From Owenia fusiformis (Eukaryota > Annelida > Polychaeta > Sabellida > Oweniidae), in assembly GCA_903813345.2 (NCBI GenBank), contig CAIIXF020000011.1:8466842-8530841 (forward strand): 64,000 nt of DNA, in the 5' to 3' direction. The notes beneath the pieces were generated by a model that saw nothing but the letters and a program-made list of their open reading frames with translations, had not been told where the DNA came from and did not search any database. Positions 46,496 to 58,630 of the stretch are shown here, piece by piece (the first letter of the stretch is position 1; every line of letters begins with the position of its first letter). The translations under genes were made by a program, and so were the position numbers.

Positions 46496-47114
46496 CTGGT
46501 TCACATTGTTCAATCGTGTCCAGTTTTGTTTTCTTGGCTGTGGGCGGATTTTCCTGTTCTCTCAAATATTCCCACATTTATTTACTTTACTCGAATTTTT
46601 GATCGATTAAGTGGATACACCTTCCCTTTTTAAACCATCAAACAGATCCCGATTATCTGTGTTTTCTCCTTTGTCGTTTACAGTCATTACGCGAACGTTA
46701 CAAATTATGAATAAATATGCGAGCGGCGATTATGACGAAGCGGATATACTACATCTGCCTACTCGGAGCTGGGCGTAAAGCTATATCTGCCCGCTGATGA
46801 AAATATAAGTTTTTACAAACCGGCTTTATGTACCTGTAACACGTCCAAGTATGGGATAAAAATATTTATACATGTCCTAACTTTTGTATATTTTAGTTTG
46901 TTTTGTAGTTTTGCTGTCACATCTGTGGCCACTTATATTTTGATGCTTCTCGGTCATGTTATTTTGCTGCTGCACATTAACTATCTGAAATATAGAAAGT
47001 TAGGGCTTGTATAGTCATTTGATTGCTTATTTCTTCAATTCAAAGTAGTTCCAAACATTTAAAATTTTACTTTAAACGCGTTTGTTTAAAATATGTATCA
47101 TAGAAAACAAGCTA
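46496..47114. other. Stretch with no recognised gene
   Basis: AT-rich. TATGGGATAAAAATATTTAT at 46853 resembles the ends of the small palindromic family but has no partner that I found. Confidence 0.4.
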
Positions 47115-48028
47115 TACAGGGCGTATAAAAAACGCAACAAGCAGTTTTCTCGTAAAATCACAAAACTAGTGATGACTACATCAATTTCATTTCATGTAAC
47201 ATAAAGCCACATCCCTCCTCTTTGCAATGATATGTCATTCATTAACATGTGGTCATGGTTGGGTGAGAAATCCTTCCATTTGCACAGTGAGTCAAAATCT
47301 GCTCTGAACCAAGTTTCAGATATTGCAAGAATAAGTTCAAGGGCTAAGTGCCAATGGGAGTTCTCCTGTCTTGAATTGTTGTGACTTTTTCTTTTGGAGC
47401 TATCTCAGGAGCATCTGTGCTCACAATTCCTCCACTAGATATTGCAAAACTTCGAGAAAGAATTCCCAATGGGCTGCTTTTCTCCGCTTTAACCCACAGA
47501 TGACCCGGGGCTTAATCATGCATGGTGTGGAGAGTTGAGCGCATCTTTATGTGCAAAGAAGTGATGGCAATTTACATATAATAATCTAGAGGGGCATAGG
47601 TATTCTTGCAAGAGTATGAGTATGAACACTTTACTGTCTCTGCCACACCTGTCACACCTTCTTCCTTCGTCTTTTGGAATGTTTAACACCTGGGTCCGAG
47701 CTGAATTTTGCCCCACTTTGCGAAATTAATGATTATTCGGACAGCCATGACTCCCTGTGAATGAAGGACATTCCATTGCAGAGAAGTAATTTGGCTTTTT
47801 GGTACATTGATTGAAAATGATGCAGTCATCATTTGTTTTATGTTTTATGGCCCACTTTGCAAAGGGAATGATTACTCGCCAAACCATGACCCGATATTAA
47901 CGAATGATATACCATTGTAAAAAGGAGACACGTGGCTTTATAGTACATTGAATGAAATCAATGCTGTTATCACTGGTTTTGTGCTTTTTCGAGATAACAA
48001 TCTGTTGCGATTTTTGATACGCACTGTA
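47115..48028. mobile_element. TA-flanked element with ~190-bp TIRs
   Basis: 914 bp. Ends TACAGGGCGTATAAAAAACG and, read inward from the right, TACAGTGCGTATCAAAAATC are inverted copies. Similarity continues for about 190 bp through CACAAAAC.AGTGAT, TAAAGCCAC and GGTCATGGTT. TA dinucleotides flank it (47113-47114 and 48029-48030). No transposase is encoded; the 66-codon frame inside (47516-47716, minus) is not recognisable. Probably a Tc1/mariner-type non-autonomous element. Confidence 0.75.
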
Positions 48029-48730
48029 TAACTATCACTGGCATGTAGCGATTATAGCGGTCCTGTCTTGGCTTATTGAATTGTTACGAAGTTACGTATG
48101 CGGTGCGGAAGTTAGAGAGCAAATGACCATCATTTCAATGTAATAGTTTATGCAGGAAAATTGAGATTAGGCCATTGGAGTATTTGTTTCATGCATTTAT
48201 AAAACGTTACCCACTCATAGGTCATACTTATCGTTAAACCAATAACTCAAATATATGCCCTTGTACACCGATCACCTGTTGAAATTAATACAGGCCGATT
48301 TCAACAAATGTAAACGGCGATATATTTATAATCGTATTCAAGCATGACCACGTCCCAACTTCTTTTGTTTTCTTTACAACTAAGCTATGACTGCGGTCTA
48401 TTCAGTGTTGCGTATCGAACCTTGTTTATTATAAAAATAGTGCAACAACAAGCAGAATTCACACATTTACCTTATACTTATTCTCAACTGAAGACATTGA
48501 ATTTATCTCTTAGGTTTTACATTATAAATATCTTAACATGCAGAATACGAAAATAGAGGCTTAAGCCCAACTTTGTATGAATTTTATGAGAATAATCTGA
48601 TTTTAGAGAAATGAAAAGAAAAATGTCCACACACTACACAAAATATTTATGGTTCCCCGGGAATACGTATGTGCTGCTTGTATATTAGAATCGTATTCCA
48701 GTTACAGAAAGAAGTACATATCATGCTAAA
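48029..48730. other. Stretch with no recognised gene
   Basis: AT-rich; short chance frames only. Confidence 0.4.
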
Positions 48731-48840
48731 CTATATACAACAGTTATGCACTTGGAGGTTTTGGATACAGGGAATATCCCGAGGGATATATAATATGTAT
48801 TCCCTTGGTCCCTAGGATGTTCTTTATATTCCATAGTTAA
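48731..48840. repeat. Short palindromic element, copy 2
   Basis: Aligns with 51525-51620: GGAGGTTTTG..ATAC.GGG..CCCGAGGGA-type phrases, then a palindromic ATATAATAT centre and CTTTATATTCCATAG at the right. Diverged. Confidence 0.45.
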
Positions 48841-49091
48841 AGTCATCATCAGAATCTTCGGGAATTAAGTGATCTAAAACGAATTTTCCAAACGATACGG
48901 CGATATTGACACTTAGCCTCGTTTTGAGTCTGAAGTAGCAAAAATCCATAAACCATGGCATACGGCGCCGCATGTCATGGCTAAAACACCGTATGCTATG
49001 GTTAAGTGAAAATTTGCCAAAAATATCATATTTTACCACTGATTTCAAAAATACCGTTTTTATCTTGACATGTTATCCTATGGATATCATG

Positions 49092-49270
49092 CTAACTATG
49101 GAATAATATAGGAATATCCTATGGCTCTGAAAAAATATCACTTATATCCATGAGTGGATATTGATATCTTCGCGAGTGAGCGCAGCGAATGAGTGAAGAT
49201 ACTGATATCCATGAGTGGATATAAGTGATATTTTTGAAAAACTATATAGGATTGTCCGTTTATCCCATTG
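49092..49270. repeat. Foldback element with perfect-looking hairpin
   Basis: Arms run outward from a GC-rich centre (CGCGAGTGAGCGCAGCGAAT): ATATCACTTATATCCATGAG on the left and its inverted match on the right. The outer ends AACTATGGAATAATATAGGA and ..TATATAGGATTGTCCGTTTA TCCCAT are also inverted copies. Same family as 25586-25727. Noncoding. Confidence 0.65.
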
Positions 49271-49450
49271 GGAATTATTATCCAGCGAACATTGAATAGT
49301 CAGATAAATTGCAATGGAAATTCCATTTCGTCTGACATTTTGATTGCGATAATTCAACGAACGTCATATATATTAACAGAGTGGTTTGTATTTAATGCGA
49401 ACGCCGTAAAAACAGGATCCAAAAAATAAAAATATATAATAAATATATAA

Positions 49451-51316
49451 TTCAATTCAATTCAATTCAATTTATTTCATAATTCTTATATAATATACAC
49501 TATAAAAACAAGCCGCTAGACACCCTAGTGGGTATATGTTGCGGTCTAACAGAAATCATTAAAATGACATCTAGACTACATATAAAAGAAAACACTTATA
49601 TTATGTTACATGTAGGTATATAAAAATGGTATTAACAATTAATCTAAGGATGTACAATGTAAAAATGTTACAAAAATCAGGTATCAGTGTAAAATCAACA
49701 GTATAGTATGATATTGGTATTATACATTATCGATAGATGAGTAGTTTTTTATATGAAGATTTGAAAATATTTAGAGTGGAGCATTTTTTAATATCATGTG
49801 GTAGAGCATTCCAAAGATTAGGACCTAGATAGCGAAGGGAAAGTTTAGAGCATTTAGGGATATGAAAATAATGCAATTGTCTTGTGTAATGATGATGAAT
49901 ATTAATGTTGATATCAAACAAGTCTTGAAATAGATTTTTTGGAAGACTGGGGTGCTTATTAAATATTTTGTACATGAACTGACCAGTACAATATCTGTTG
50001 ACATCAAAAATATTTAATATGTTAAGATCTTCAAATAAGGGAGCGGAGTGAGAAAGTCTATCCTTATTTAAAGCTAGCCTTAAGAATTGTTTCTGCAGTT
50101 TATGTAGACGATCATAAAATGATTTAAATGTGTTACCCCAGATTATGTTGCAATAATTTAATTGAGAGTGTATCAATGAGTAGTAAATTGTTTTGAAACT
50201 GTCTATTTGAAGTAGATGTTTAATGTGATAAAGAGAACCAATGACGCGAGAAATCTTTGTTTCAATAGATTTTATGTGCTCTTTAAATTTCAAGTTTTTA
50301 TCAATAATAATTCCAAGAAAGTCAATTTTATCCCGGAAATTTATGTTCTCATTGCGTATTTTGAGATTCAGATTTGTTTGATTTTTTTGGGTCCAAATAG
50401 AATAGCATTGGTTTTGCCAATATTAAGTGAAAGTTTGTTTGCTTTTATCCAGTCATCTATTGAATTCAAGTTTGCATTAGTTCTAGTCATATGTTCATTT
50501 AAATCTTAATCACTATCAAGAAGATTGGTGTCATCAGCAAACATAATAAATTTTAGATTAGGGTCAACAAAAGGCAGATCATTTATGTAAAGAATAAATA
50601 ATAGTGGTCCAAGTACCGAGCCCTGCGGAACACCACAATTTAGAGATGATTGTTTAGATTCATAATTGTTAATGGTGACATATTGTTTGCGGTCTTTTAA
50701 ATAACTTTCAAACCAGGACTTAGCTATTCCTCTGATGCCATAATATTCAAGTTTTTGTATCAAAATGTCATGATTAATAGTGTCAAAGGCCTTGGAAAAA
50801 TCTAATGTTATGCCAATGCTCGTTTTCCCCAAATCAGTTGATTTTCGAATTTGTTCAATGAAATATAAAATGGCCATGTAGGTAGAGTTGAATTTCTGAA
50901 ATCCAAATTGATAAGTAAAAATAATTTCAAAACGTTCTAAAAAACCAGTGAGTTTGGCGTGCATGAGCTTTTCTAACAATTTAGAAAATACCGATAAAAC
51001 TGAAATTGGTCTATAGTTCGAAGGATTTGTAGTGACTCCTTTTTTAAATACAGGTGTTACTTTGGCCAATTTGAGGGCGTCTGGGAAATACCAGATTTAA
51101 AAGATAAGTTAAATATATACAAGAGCGGATCAATTAAAAACTGTCTTACAGACTTAATAAGTGATGGTAGAATCCCATCAGGTCCAGGCGAGGAAGATTT
51201 TAGAAGACATATTTCTAATTCAAGCTCAGTTTTTGAGGTCTTTTTGAGATAAATAGATGATTGAACTTTTTGAGCTCTTGCTAGGTATTCATAAACAATC
51301 GTTTTGCTGAATTAAT
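49451..51316 (-). pseudogene. 5'-truncated CR1-group LINE, ORF2 broken
   Basis: Reverse transcriptase of a non-LTR retrotransposon that would copy its RNA at a nicked target. Visible pieces: SSPGPDGI and PSLIKSV blocks (about 51120-51200), KVTPVFKKG and NYRPISVLS (51050 down), DFSKAFDTI, GVPQGSVLGPLLF and the catalytic FADD box (near 50525), then the C-terminal domain (50290-49727) with LNYCNIIWG. The frame is broken at three places: a one-base shift near 51085, an in-frame TAA at 50506-50508, and a one-base shift in a seven-base A run (plus-strand T) at 50382-50388. Endonuclease and 5' part are missing. The 3' end is a (TTGAA)n tail, typical of CR1/L2-group elements. Inactive. Confidence 0.9.
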
Positions 51317-51340
51317 AAAAAAAATTGAAAAAATCAAAAC

Positions 51341-51420
51341 CATCGAATATCACTTTTGAAACCATCGAATATCACCTTTCAAAAAGTGATATTCGATGGT
51401 TTCAAAAGTGATATTCGATG
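51341..51420. repeat. Perfect 35-bp inverted repeat with 10-bp loop
   Basis: Arms 51341-51375 and 51386-51420 are exact reverse complements. Each arm is itself two copies of CATCGAATATCAC joined by TTTTGAAAC. It adjoins the LINE 5' junction. It would form a very stable cruciform or RNA hairpin. Confidence 0.9.
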
Positions 51421-51503
51421 ATTTGGGAATTGTTTGCTAAAATATGATATCTTCATCCACGTATCAATTATATCTTCACGTGATATTCGATCAATATCCT
51501 TGT

Positions 51504-51683
51504 AACCATGGGATAAATAAGGGTTATGTACTGGGAGGTTTTGTATACGGGGTTTTTCCAGAGGGAGATATGCATATCTACCTGAGGGACCGTAGGGACA
51601 GAAAGTAGATGTGCATATCTCACGAGGGATGAACCCAATATCCAAACCGACCGTACATAACTGCTTTATCCTATACCAAGTAG
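51504..51683. repeat. Short palindromic element, copy 3
   Basis: Inverted ends: CCATGGGATAAATAAGGGTT ATGTAC at left, and read inward from the right TTGGTATAGGATAAAGCAGT TATGTAC. The centre has ATATGCATATCTACC..GATGTGCATATCTC inverted pairs. Same family as 46303-46495. A minus frame of 114 codons crosses it and is considered incidental. Confidence 0.55.
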
Positions 51684-51799
51684 AGTTTTCAGTAGTACAA
51701 GGTGTAAAAAATAAACAAATCATTCATATGCAAAGTCATTTTATTGCATTTCCACTTTTTTGGAAGCGGGAAGATACGCCCCGAAGCGGGAAGATAAGC

Positions 51800-51925
51800 A
51801 CCGAAGCGGGAGATATGACGGGAGATATGGAGGTTCTTGATATGGAAACCTCAAAATCAGGATACGGCATATATCTTACCAACTTATCTCCCTAAAACCC
51901 TACTTGGCATAGGATAAATCAAGAT
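51800..51925. repeat. Short palindromic element, copy 4 (diverged)
   Basis: GGGAGATATGACGGGAGATA, GGAAACCTCAAAATCAGGAT ACGGCATATAT and GGCATAGGATAAATC phrases place it in the same family. Just upstream a CCGAAGCGGGAAGATA unit repeats (51765-51810). Confidence 0.4.
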
Positions 51926-52025
51926 AATTTCTACTCGCATCTAGTCTATTCCACATGTTTGGGAAAAGTGTACAGGAAAATCTCCATGTTCAATTGATGT
52001 CTGATCAACCCTCATAGGGGTCAAT

Positions 52026-53198
52026 CCAGTTGTCCGAAACCCAGTTGTCCGAAACTCAATTCTCCGAAACCCAGTTGTCTGAAACCAAGTTCTCCGAAAA
52101 TTAGGGGATCTTATCAAAAAATACAATTTCTTAAAACGAATCTTGTCGCAACCTCTGCGAATCACGACAGCATAACATTTGAATCACGTTGACATCATTG
52201 CAAAATTAGGCTAAATATGCTAAGTCAAGACGTTAATTAGCCCACGAAAGTTCATGGGTAACTTGAGAACTACAAAATACAACCAAATACTTTTCGAACG
52301 TACAATAGCAATATTTCTCACCCAACGTCTTCATAGTTTTAGGAACGTATTTTAAACGCATGATAGCCAAATATATCAAGATACTTTATCTGCCTAAATG
52401 AAGTTATCTAGTGTTGACAAAGTTTTGAAATATATTTTATCCAGATCCATCAGAAATTAACTTATCCAATACATTTGTTCATAAGAATTCTTTAACTCTA
52501 CCTCGTTCCCAATACGTCCTCAGACACAAGAAATTGAAGTCACACCCGTTTGTTTGCGTGGCATATGTATACGTATACGCACTTTCTCTGATTATTGTCA
52601 AACAAAACATTTTAGGAGAAGAACATAAAAAACAAATGCCTGAAACGAATGCCGAAACATAAATCCCAAGTGATTAAGTTTAGAATGTTTTATTCTTTTA
52701 CGATTTGATAAGAGACTGAGACTAAGAAATTAAATGCGACGAAATATTTTGACAACGTAATTTGTATACTGTTTTATTCTTAAAGTTCTATGCGATACCT
52801 TATTTTATCTGTTTCAAAATGTTTCATTTTATTTTGCCTATATAAAAGAGATTGAAGAAGATAAGATAAACTGTTCCGTAATATATATTGTGTTTTAATA
52901 ACCTTTTTTAGAATCACAATGTAAAATAAATCTCCCGTTCCTGCCATTCTGGTAACGCCATGCAATGGATGCAATTCAAAGTGAGAGAGATCTATGAATA
53001 TCAGAATGCGTCCATGCCATTAATTTGGCCAAATACATGGCATGAAACTGACGTAAGCTTAAGTAAGCTGCGCCCCCCCCCCCTTTCTCTGGTAAATTAT
53101 GACTTTATTTTTCGGAGTAATGGGTTTCGGACAACTGGGTTTCGGGGAATTGGGTTTCGGACAACTGGGTTTCGGACAACTGGGTTTCGGACAACTGG
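52026..53198. mobile_element. Mutator-like element with arrays of a 16-bp motif as ends
   Basis: 1173 bp. Both ends are short tandem arrays of CCAGTTGTCCGAAAC-type units (about five at 52026-52103 and six, inverted, at 53110-53198). They are flanked by a 9-bp direct repeat with one mismatch: GGGGTCAAT (52017-52025) and GGTGTCAAT (53199-53207). A 9-bp duplication again suggests Mutator-type insertion. The interior has no transposase frame; a run of nine C lies at 53074-53082. Confidence 0.7.
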
Positions 53199-53207
53199 GG
53201 TGTCAAT

Positions 53208-53865
53208 ATATACGAATCGAATGTATTCTCGTGTGCATTACAATATCCCCATTGAAACATTTTTGGCCTGCAATGGACGTATAATGAATTAGAATATGAG
53301 GCCGTGTTATCATTCTAATGTAAAGTCATGGTATTTACTGTAGTATTGGGCTGCAAGTTAATATCAGATTCAATGCAAATTAATCATCTAATATCAGATG
53401 CGCGATCAGTCCAATAATCTAATTTCAGGTCATCAGTTCGATATCTAGCACTTGTTCTAAACGACACGGTATTACTAGACTATCATATTATAAATACACA
53501 CACATATAAAACAATCAAACTGGTACACGATATAAGCACGACTGCTCTTTCAATTGAGTATAAATGTTGATAAACTTACCCGGAAGCCAAGACATACACG
53601 TTTAGACGATGCTATTTTCAGTTCAGTGTAAGAGTAAATGCCCGGATATCGAGGCTTTTTCGTGTAAAATTTTAACCAAGCATCTAAAATCGGGTTATAT
53701 TGCGTGTAGAATTTATCGATATCAGGGCCGCTACATGCCAGTGAACTATCAATGGCATATTACACGATGATGTGTAGTCTATCCATCGGACTAAGTAAAC
53801 ACTGTAACTGAAAAATTATTCAAGTGAGGAAACTACATGCATTAGTATAGGGTAACTTTTGAGTA
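53208..53865. other. Stretch with no recognised gene
   Basis: AT-rich and featureless apart from short chance frames. Confidence 0.4.
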
Positions 53866-54975
53866 CAGGTTTACGTGTTGATTTTATGTACTGGAGAACA
53901 TATTGTCTCTTCATACACACTATATATATTATAGTAGTACATAAAATTCGTTCATACACACTGGTTTAGGTATATTTTATTCGTACTGACACATTAATTA
54001 ATTAACAAAATATTTGTTGAGACACGGAAGAGAATGAACAAAGATTGGTTCATGCACATTGGAGAAAGTACAAATGATTTGCTTAGACATATTGGAGAAA
54101 TATTTGTTCATATATGCAGGAGAAAGTACATAAACTGTGTTCATAGAAAGTGGAGAACGTACAGAGTATTGGTTAAATAACTGGTGAAAGTACATAATAT
54201 TTGCTCATACACACTGGAGAAGGTACATGATATTTGTACACACCGTTAAAAAGTATTGTTTCATATATACAATGAAAAAATACACAGGAGTATGACTCAG
54301 AAAATGTGACTAAAAAACAGTTAAAAGTTGGACTTTTGGAAAGGTCACCAGACAAAATCTATTGCATTTTTCAGAAAGTGTGCCAAATATATTAATTGAA
54401 ATGATAGGAGCTTTTTGAACTCATTCCTTGAAATAGAAAAAATGAGAAACTAATTTAGAAAGCAATCCATTTTCTTTTTTTGTTTCGGACAACTTTTCAA
54501 AATTTCAAAGCTCCTTATAATGATTTAGAGCAATTTATATTGGGCTCATTTTCTGAAAAAATCAGAACATTCTGTTTAGCGACATTTTCAAAGGTTAACT
54601 TTTTAAGCATTTTTCAGTCACAACTTCAGAGGGCTGAAAAGTCTCACATGATGTTTAGAGTCATTCTGAGCATGATCATTGTGATCCTGGTCATGTAAAT
54701 GATATATGGGAGTAGTGAAACTGATTGATGGGCACAACAGAACTCTATTCAGTTTTAAAAAAATTGAATATCAACGTGTTTTTTCATTTCCTGTTTTGTG
54801 TACATTTCTGATAACTACTTCCCAGGGAACTACTTTCTTAACCCAAACTGGAGAAAGTACAAACTGTTAGTTTATACACCCTGAATAAAACACCCTGAGA
54901 AAATATGAGTTCAACGTTTGAGATGTTTGATCTCTACATACTGAACAATCATACAAACTGGAGAGACTATGCGAA
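53866..54975 (+). repeat. Degenerate tandem repeat (GGAGAAAGTACA), interrupted
   Basis: CTGGAGAAAGTACA-type phrases recur every ~35-60 bp from 53891 to 54225 and resume at 54848-54975. The gap between is filled by the foldback element at about 54290-54835, so that element inserted into the array. Noncoding. Confidence 0.65.
54290..54835. mobile_element. Foldback-type repeat, copy 2, with opposed arms
   Basis: The left arm (54290-54400) reads like 58495-58600 (ATGTGACT..AAA, GGAAAGGTCAC, TTTTTCA.AAA.GTGCC). The right arm (54480-54835) is the same element inverted, extending to TTTTTTCATTTCCTGTTTTG TGTA. Thus this copy is a long inverted repeat. It splits the GGAGAAAGTACA array. Confidence 0.6.
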
Positions 54976-55954
54976 TATTGATTAATCCAATCTGAGTAAT
55001 ATGATAGATAGTTGGTTCTTCAAAATAAGAGGTCACTTAGATTTTGAATATCAATATAGATTTGTATCAAGTGTTATAAAGATTCTGATCTTTGTAACTT
55101 ACTTAACTTTAGCATGCGGATTAATATTCAATGGGTTTACATTAATTGCAGAGTTCCTGTGACAGTGTCATTTATTTATTTTTAGTGATCAAGAAAGTAC
55201 TTTGCACGCTCCCGCCAAGTTATATAGGAAGAAAGCCAGAGCATTTTCATTCTGATACACATCGCATCTAAAAACATGTCTGTGTCTATGGTGCAAGAAT
55301 AGAGGGTCATGGTATTCCATGATGGAGCATTTTTGAAACCCTTCTTTATTTAAATGTGTAAACCATTCTTAGAAATTGCTATACTGAATGGTATGCACTG
55401 TGTACAAGTAATGCCGATTGCCCCGATTTTCACTACAGAACCCTGCCGATTGAGTGTTTTGTTCAAAATTGAATACAATTTTGAACAAACGGAGCAAATG
55501 TGATGCAGGCATCAGTGTAGTATGACTTTATTTTGTTAGGATACCAGTACTAAGTTTGCAAACATGCATGTCAACCATGGCCAATCAGAAGAGTGCACCC
55601 CTTCTATATGATAATATAAACTCTTCCTACACATTGGTTTAGCTTTGGATCGCTATGCTATCAGTATGTGGCAGAAATGCATTCTGATTGGATATAAATG
55701 ATCACATGACCTTAGTTCACCTTAGTTCACCAAGGGATCAGGAGATGGGATGCCAAAATGTAAAATCTCTAATAACAGGAGTGACATTCGGAGTCCGTTA
55801 ATAATTCCTGATGAAGTCCAAATATTGACATTTCGTTAATTTAGACATTTCTTTTATTAGCCAGCGCATCTCCAGTATTCACGAACGTTTTATTAAGCCC
55901 AACATACAGCAAGCCAAAGGTGAAATTTCACTTGACCACTTTTTCATTTAAACA
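54976..55954. other. Mostly unassigned; second 9-kb-type hairpin repeat inside
   Basis: 55418-55518 is the second copy of the short repeat at 9026-9140. The remainder shows no gene. Confidence 0.45.
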
Positions 55955-56690
55955 TTGCGAAGGATGGTTACATCCATGCATCAAATGTGCTTGATACTCT
56001 ATACCAATACCAAAACGATCTCATATATGGAAATCCAAATATCCCAATATGGTTATTCATATAAACACTGCGAAGGTTGGTTATATCTCTGCATCCGTGT
56101 GTTCGTATCTCAATACCAATACCAAAACGATCCGATATGGAAATCTCAATATCCCAATATGGTTATTCATATAGACATTACGAAGGTTTGTTATATCTCT
56201 GCATCAGTGTGTTCGTATCTCAATACCAATGCCAATATACGATCTCATATATGGAAATCTCAATATCCCAATATGGTTATTCAAATAAACATTGCTAAGG
56301 ATGGTTATATCTCAGCATCAAATGTGTTCGTATCTCAATACCAATACCAATACGATCTCATATATGGAAATCTCAATATCCCAATATGGTTATTCATATA
56401 GACATTGCGAAGGTTGGTTATATCTCTGCATCAGTGTGTTCGTATCTCAATACCAATATCAACACGATCTCATATATGGAAATCTCAATATCCAAATATG
56501 GTTATTCATATACATGTAAACATTGCGAAGGATGGCTATATCTCTGCATCAGTGTGTTCGTATCTCAATACCAATGCCAATACGATCTCATATATGGAAA
56601 TCTCAATATGGTTATTCATATAAACATTGCTAAGGATGTTTATATCTCAGCCTCAGTGTGTTCGTATCTCAATACCAATACCTAGAGCGC
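55955..56690 (+). repeat. Tandem repeat, 110-114-bp unit, ~6.5 copies
   Basis: GGTTATTCA phase marks at 56051, 56161, 56275, 56388, 56500 and 56610. The unit holds CTCTGCATCAGTGTGTTCGT ATCTCAATACCAATA and ATATGGAAATCTCAATATCC. Units vary by small indels. Short frames stay open across units because they follow the repeat; not a gene. The array ends directly against the satellite. Confidence 0.9.
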
Positions 56691-58287
56691 AATATAAAAA
56701 AGAGCTTCATGACAAATTACATATTCCATATATCTCAAACAGAATGACTAATCAACAAGTCCTTGGTAGAGAAAATGTAAAAATGTGTCCTCCAAAATCT
56801 CATTAATTAGCAAATAGCATGCTGCCACCAACGTTACGTACGACTGGTCCTAAAATTGACATTTCGTCTGGATCGCAAACTGTATCAGCGATTTAAGACA
56901 AATTAGATATAAAATATTTCATGACCAGAAACACCAGTCATTAAATCCTTTGTAGAGAAAACGTAGAAACATGTACTGAAACTTCTCACAAATCAGCAAA
57001 GGACCAGTGTGACGTACGACTGGACAGAAAAATGACATTTTGTCCAGAGCGAAATGTAAATCAGAGCTTTATGACAAACTAGATACTCATAATCTCACGA
57101 ATAGAATGATCATACAACAAGTCCTTGGAAGAGCTAATGCAAAATTTATATCCTTACACGTTTCTCAAATAAGCAAACATCATGCTCCTACCAGCGTGAC
57201 GTAAGACCGGTCCGAAAATTGCGACAAATCCTACAAATTAAATTCTCTATATCTCATGAATAGAATGACCAATCAATAAGTCCTTGGCTTGGCAAATGTA
57301 AAATGTGTCCTTAAATATATCGGCGGTCCGAAAATTTACATTTCGTCTAGAGCTTTGCGACAAATCTTACAAATTAGATACTCTATATCTTATGGATAGA
57401 ATGACCAAAATCAATGACCAAGTCCTTGGTAGGGCAAATGTAAAAATGTATCCTTAAACGCTCATTAATCGCCAAATATCTTGCTTTCACCAGCGTTACG
57501 TACGACTGGTCCGAAAATTGACATTTCTTCTAGCGCGCAAACTGCATCAGAGATTGAAGACAAATTAGATATAAAATATATCACGAAAGGGGAACATCAG
57601 TCATCATATCCATTGAAGAGCATACTCCAAAATAAATACTTAAACGTCTCACAAAATAGCATAGGACTAACTAGTAGCAGTGTGACGTACGACTGGTCCG
57701 AAAATTGACATTTCTTTTAGAGTGCAAACTGCATCAGCGATTTAAGACAAATTAGATATAAAATATATCACGAACGGAAACATAAGTCATTCTAACTTTC
57801 GTAGAGCAAACGTAGCAACATATTCTGAAACGTCTCTCAAACCAGCAAAGGACGAGCTAGCACCAGCGTAAAGTGCGACTGGTCAGAAAAGAGCGCAATA
57901 AAAATCAAAGCTTTATGTCAAATTAGATACCCAATATATCACGAATAGAATGACTACTCAACAAGTCCATGGTAGAGCAAATGCAAAAATATATACTTTA
58001 ACGTCTCTCAAACTAACAAATTACGTGCTGCTACCAGTGTGACGTGAGACTGGTTCGAAAATTGACATTTTGTCTAGAGTGCAATGTAAATCAGAGCTTT
58101 ACGACAAATTACATATTCCACATCTCTCGAATAGAATGACTAATCAACAAATCCTTTGTAGAGCAAATGTAAAGATGTATCCTTCAAAATCTCATTTATT
58201 AGCAAATAGCATCCTGTCACCAACGTTACGTACGACTGGTCAGAAAATTGACATTTCGTCTATACGCAAACTATATCAGCGATTTAA
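56690..58287 (-). repeat. ~186-bp satellite, inverted and diverged array
   Basis: About 8.5 monomers in the orientation opposite to the array at 58.63-64 kb. Each has ACGTACGACTGGTCCGAAAA TTGACATTTC-type sequence, GCAAACTGCATCAGCGATTT, and AACAAGTCCTTGGTAGAGCA (or variants). Two monomer types alternate. Copies differ much more from one another than those of the right-hand array, and some carry deletions (57215, 57890). It ends at GCGATTTAAG where the foldback arm starts. Confidence 0.85.
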
Positions 58288-58630
58288 GGTGCCATGGAAG
58301 TTAACAGGAAATGACAAAACAGGAAGTGACAAAATATTTTGCATTTTTAGACATTTTTTGAACAAAGATAACAGAGTTCTGTTTTGACCTCCAGTCAATT
58401 CAACTAGTTCCAAATACCATTTACAGGTCCAGGATCACAATGTTCATGGTCAGAATGACCCTAAACATGATGAAATAACCCTTTTCAGCCCTCTGAATAT
58501 GTGACTGAAAAATAGCTAAAAGAAGGAGGTAGGAAAGGTCACTGAACAGAATCTTTCGAATTTTTCAAAAATGTGCCCAATATATTGCTCTAATTGATAC
58601 AATCTTTGAAATTTTAGACAATTGCAATTT
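58288..58630 (+). mobile_element. Foldback-type repeat, copy 3, at the satellite inversion point
   Basis: Starts AAGGTGCCATGGAAGTTAAC AGG (as at 2033) and continues with the dispersed family seen at 54290-54835. It lies exactly between satellite arrays of opposite orientation. Only one arm of the element is present. Confidence 0.65.

Noticed and set aside
46344-46577. 77-codon minus-strand frame, partly similar (WYxIKxLC) to the 114-codon frame at 51379-51723
   Set aside because: The shared residues come from the GGGATAAA-type ends of a small palindromic element, not from conserved coding sequence; copies elsewhere have stops.
50216-50509. 97-codon plus-strand frame
   Set aside because: Antisense to the decayed LINE ORF2.
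55955-56685. Overlapping frames of 72-148 codons through the 110-bp tandem repeat
   Set aside because: They track the repeat period, shift frame at unit indels, and have no family resemblance.
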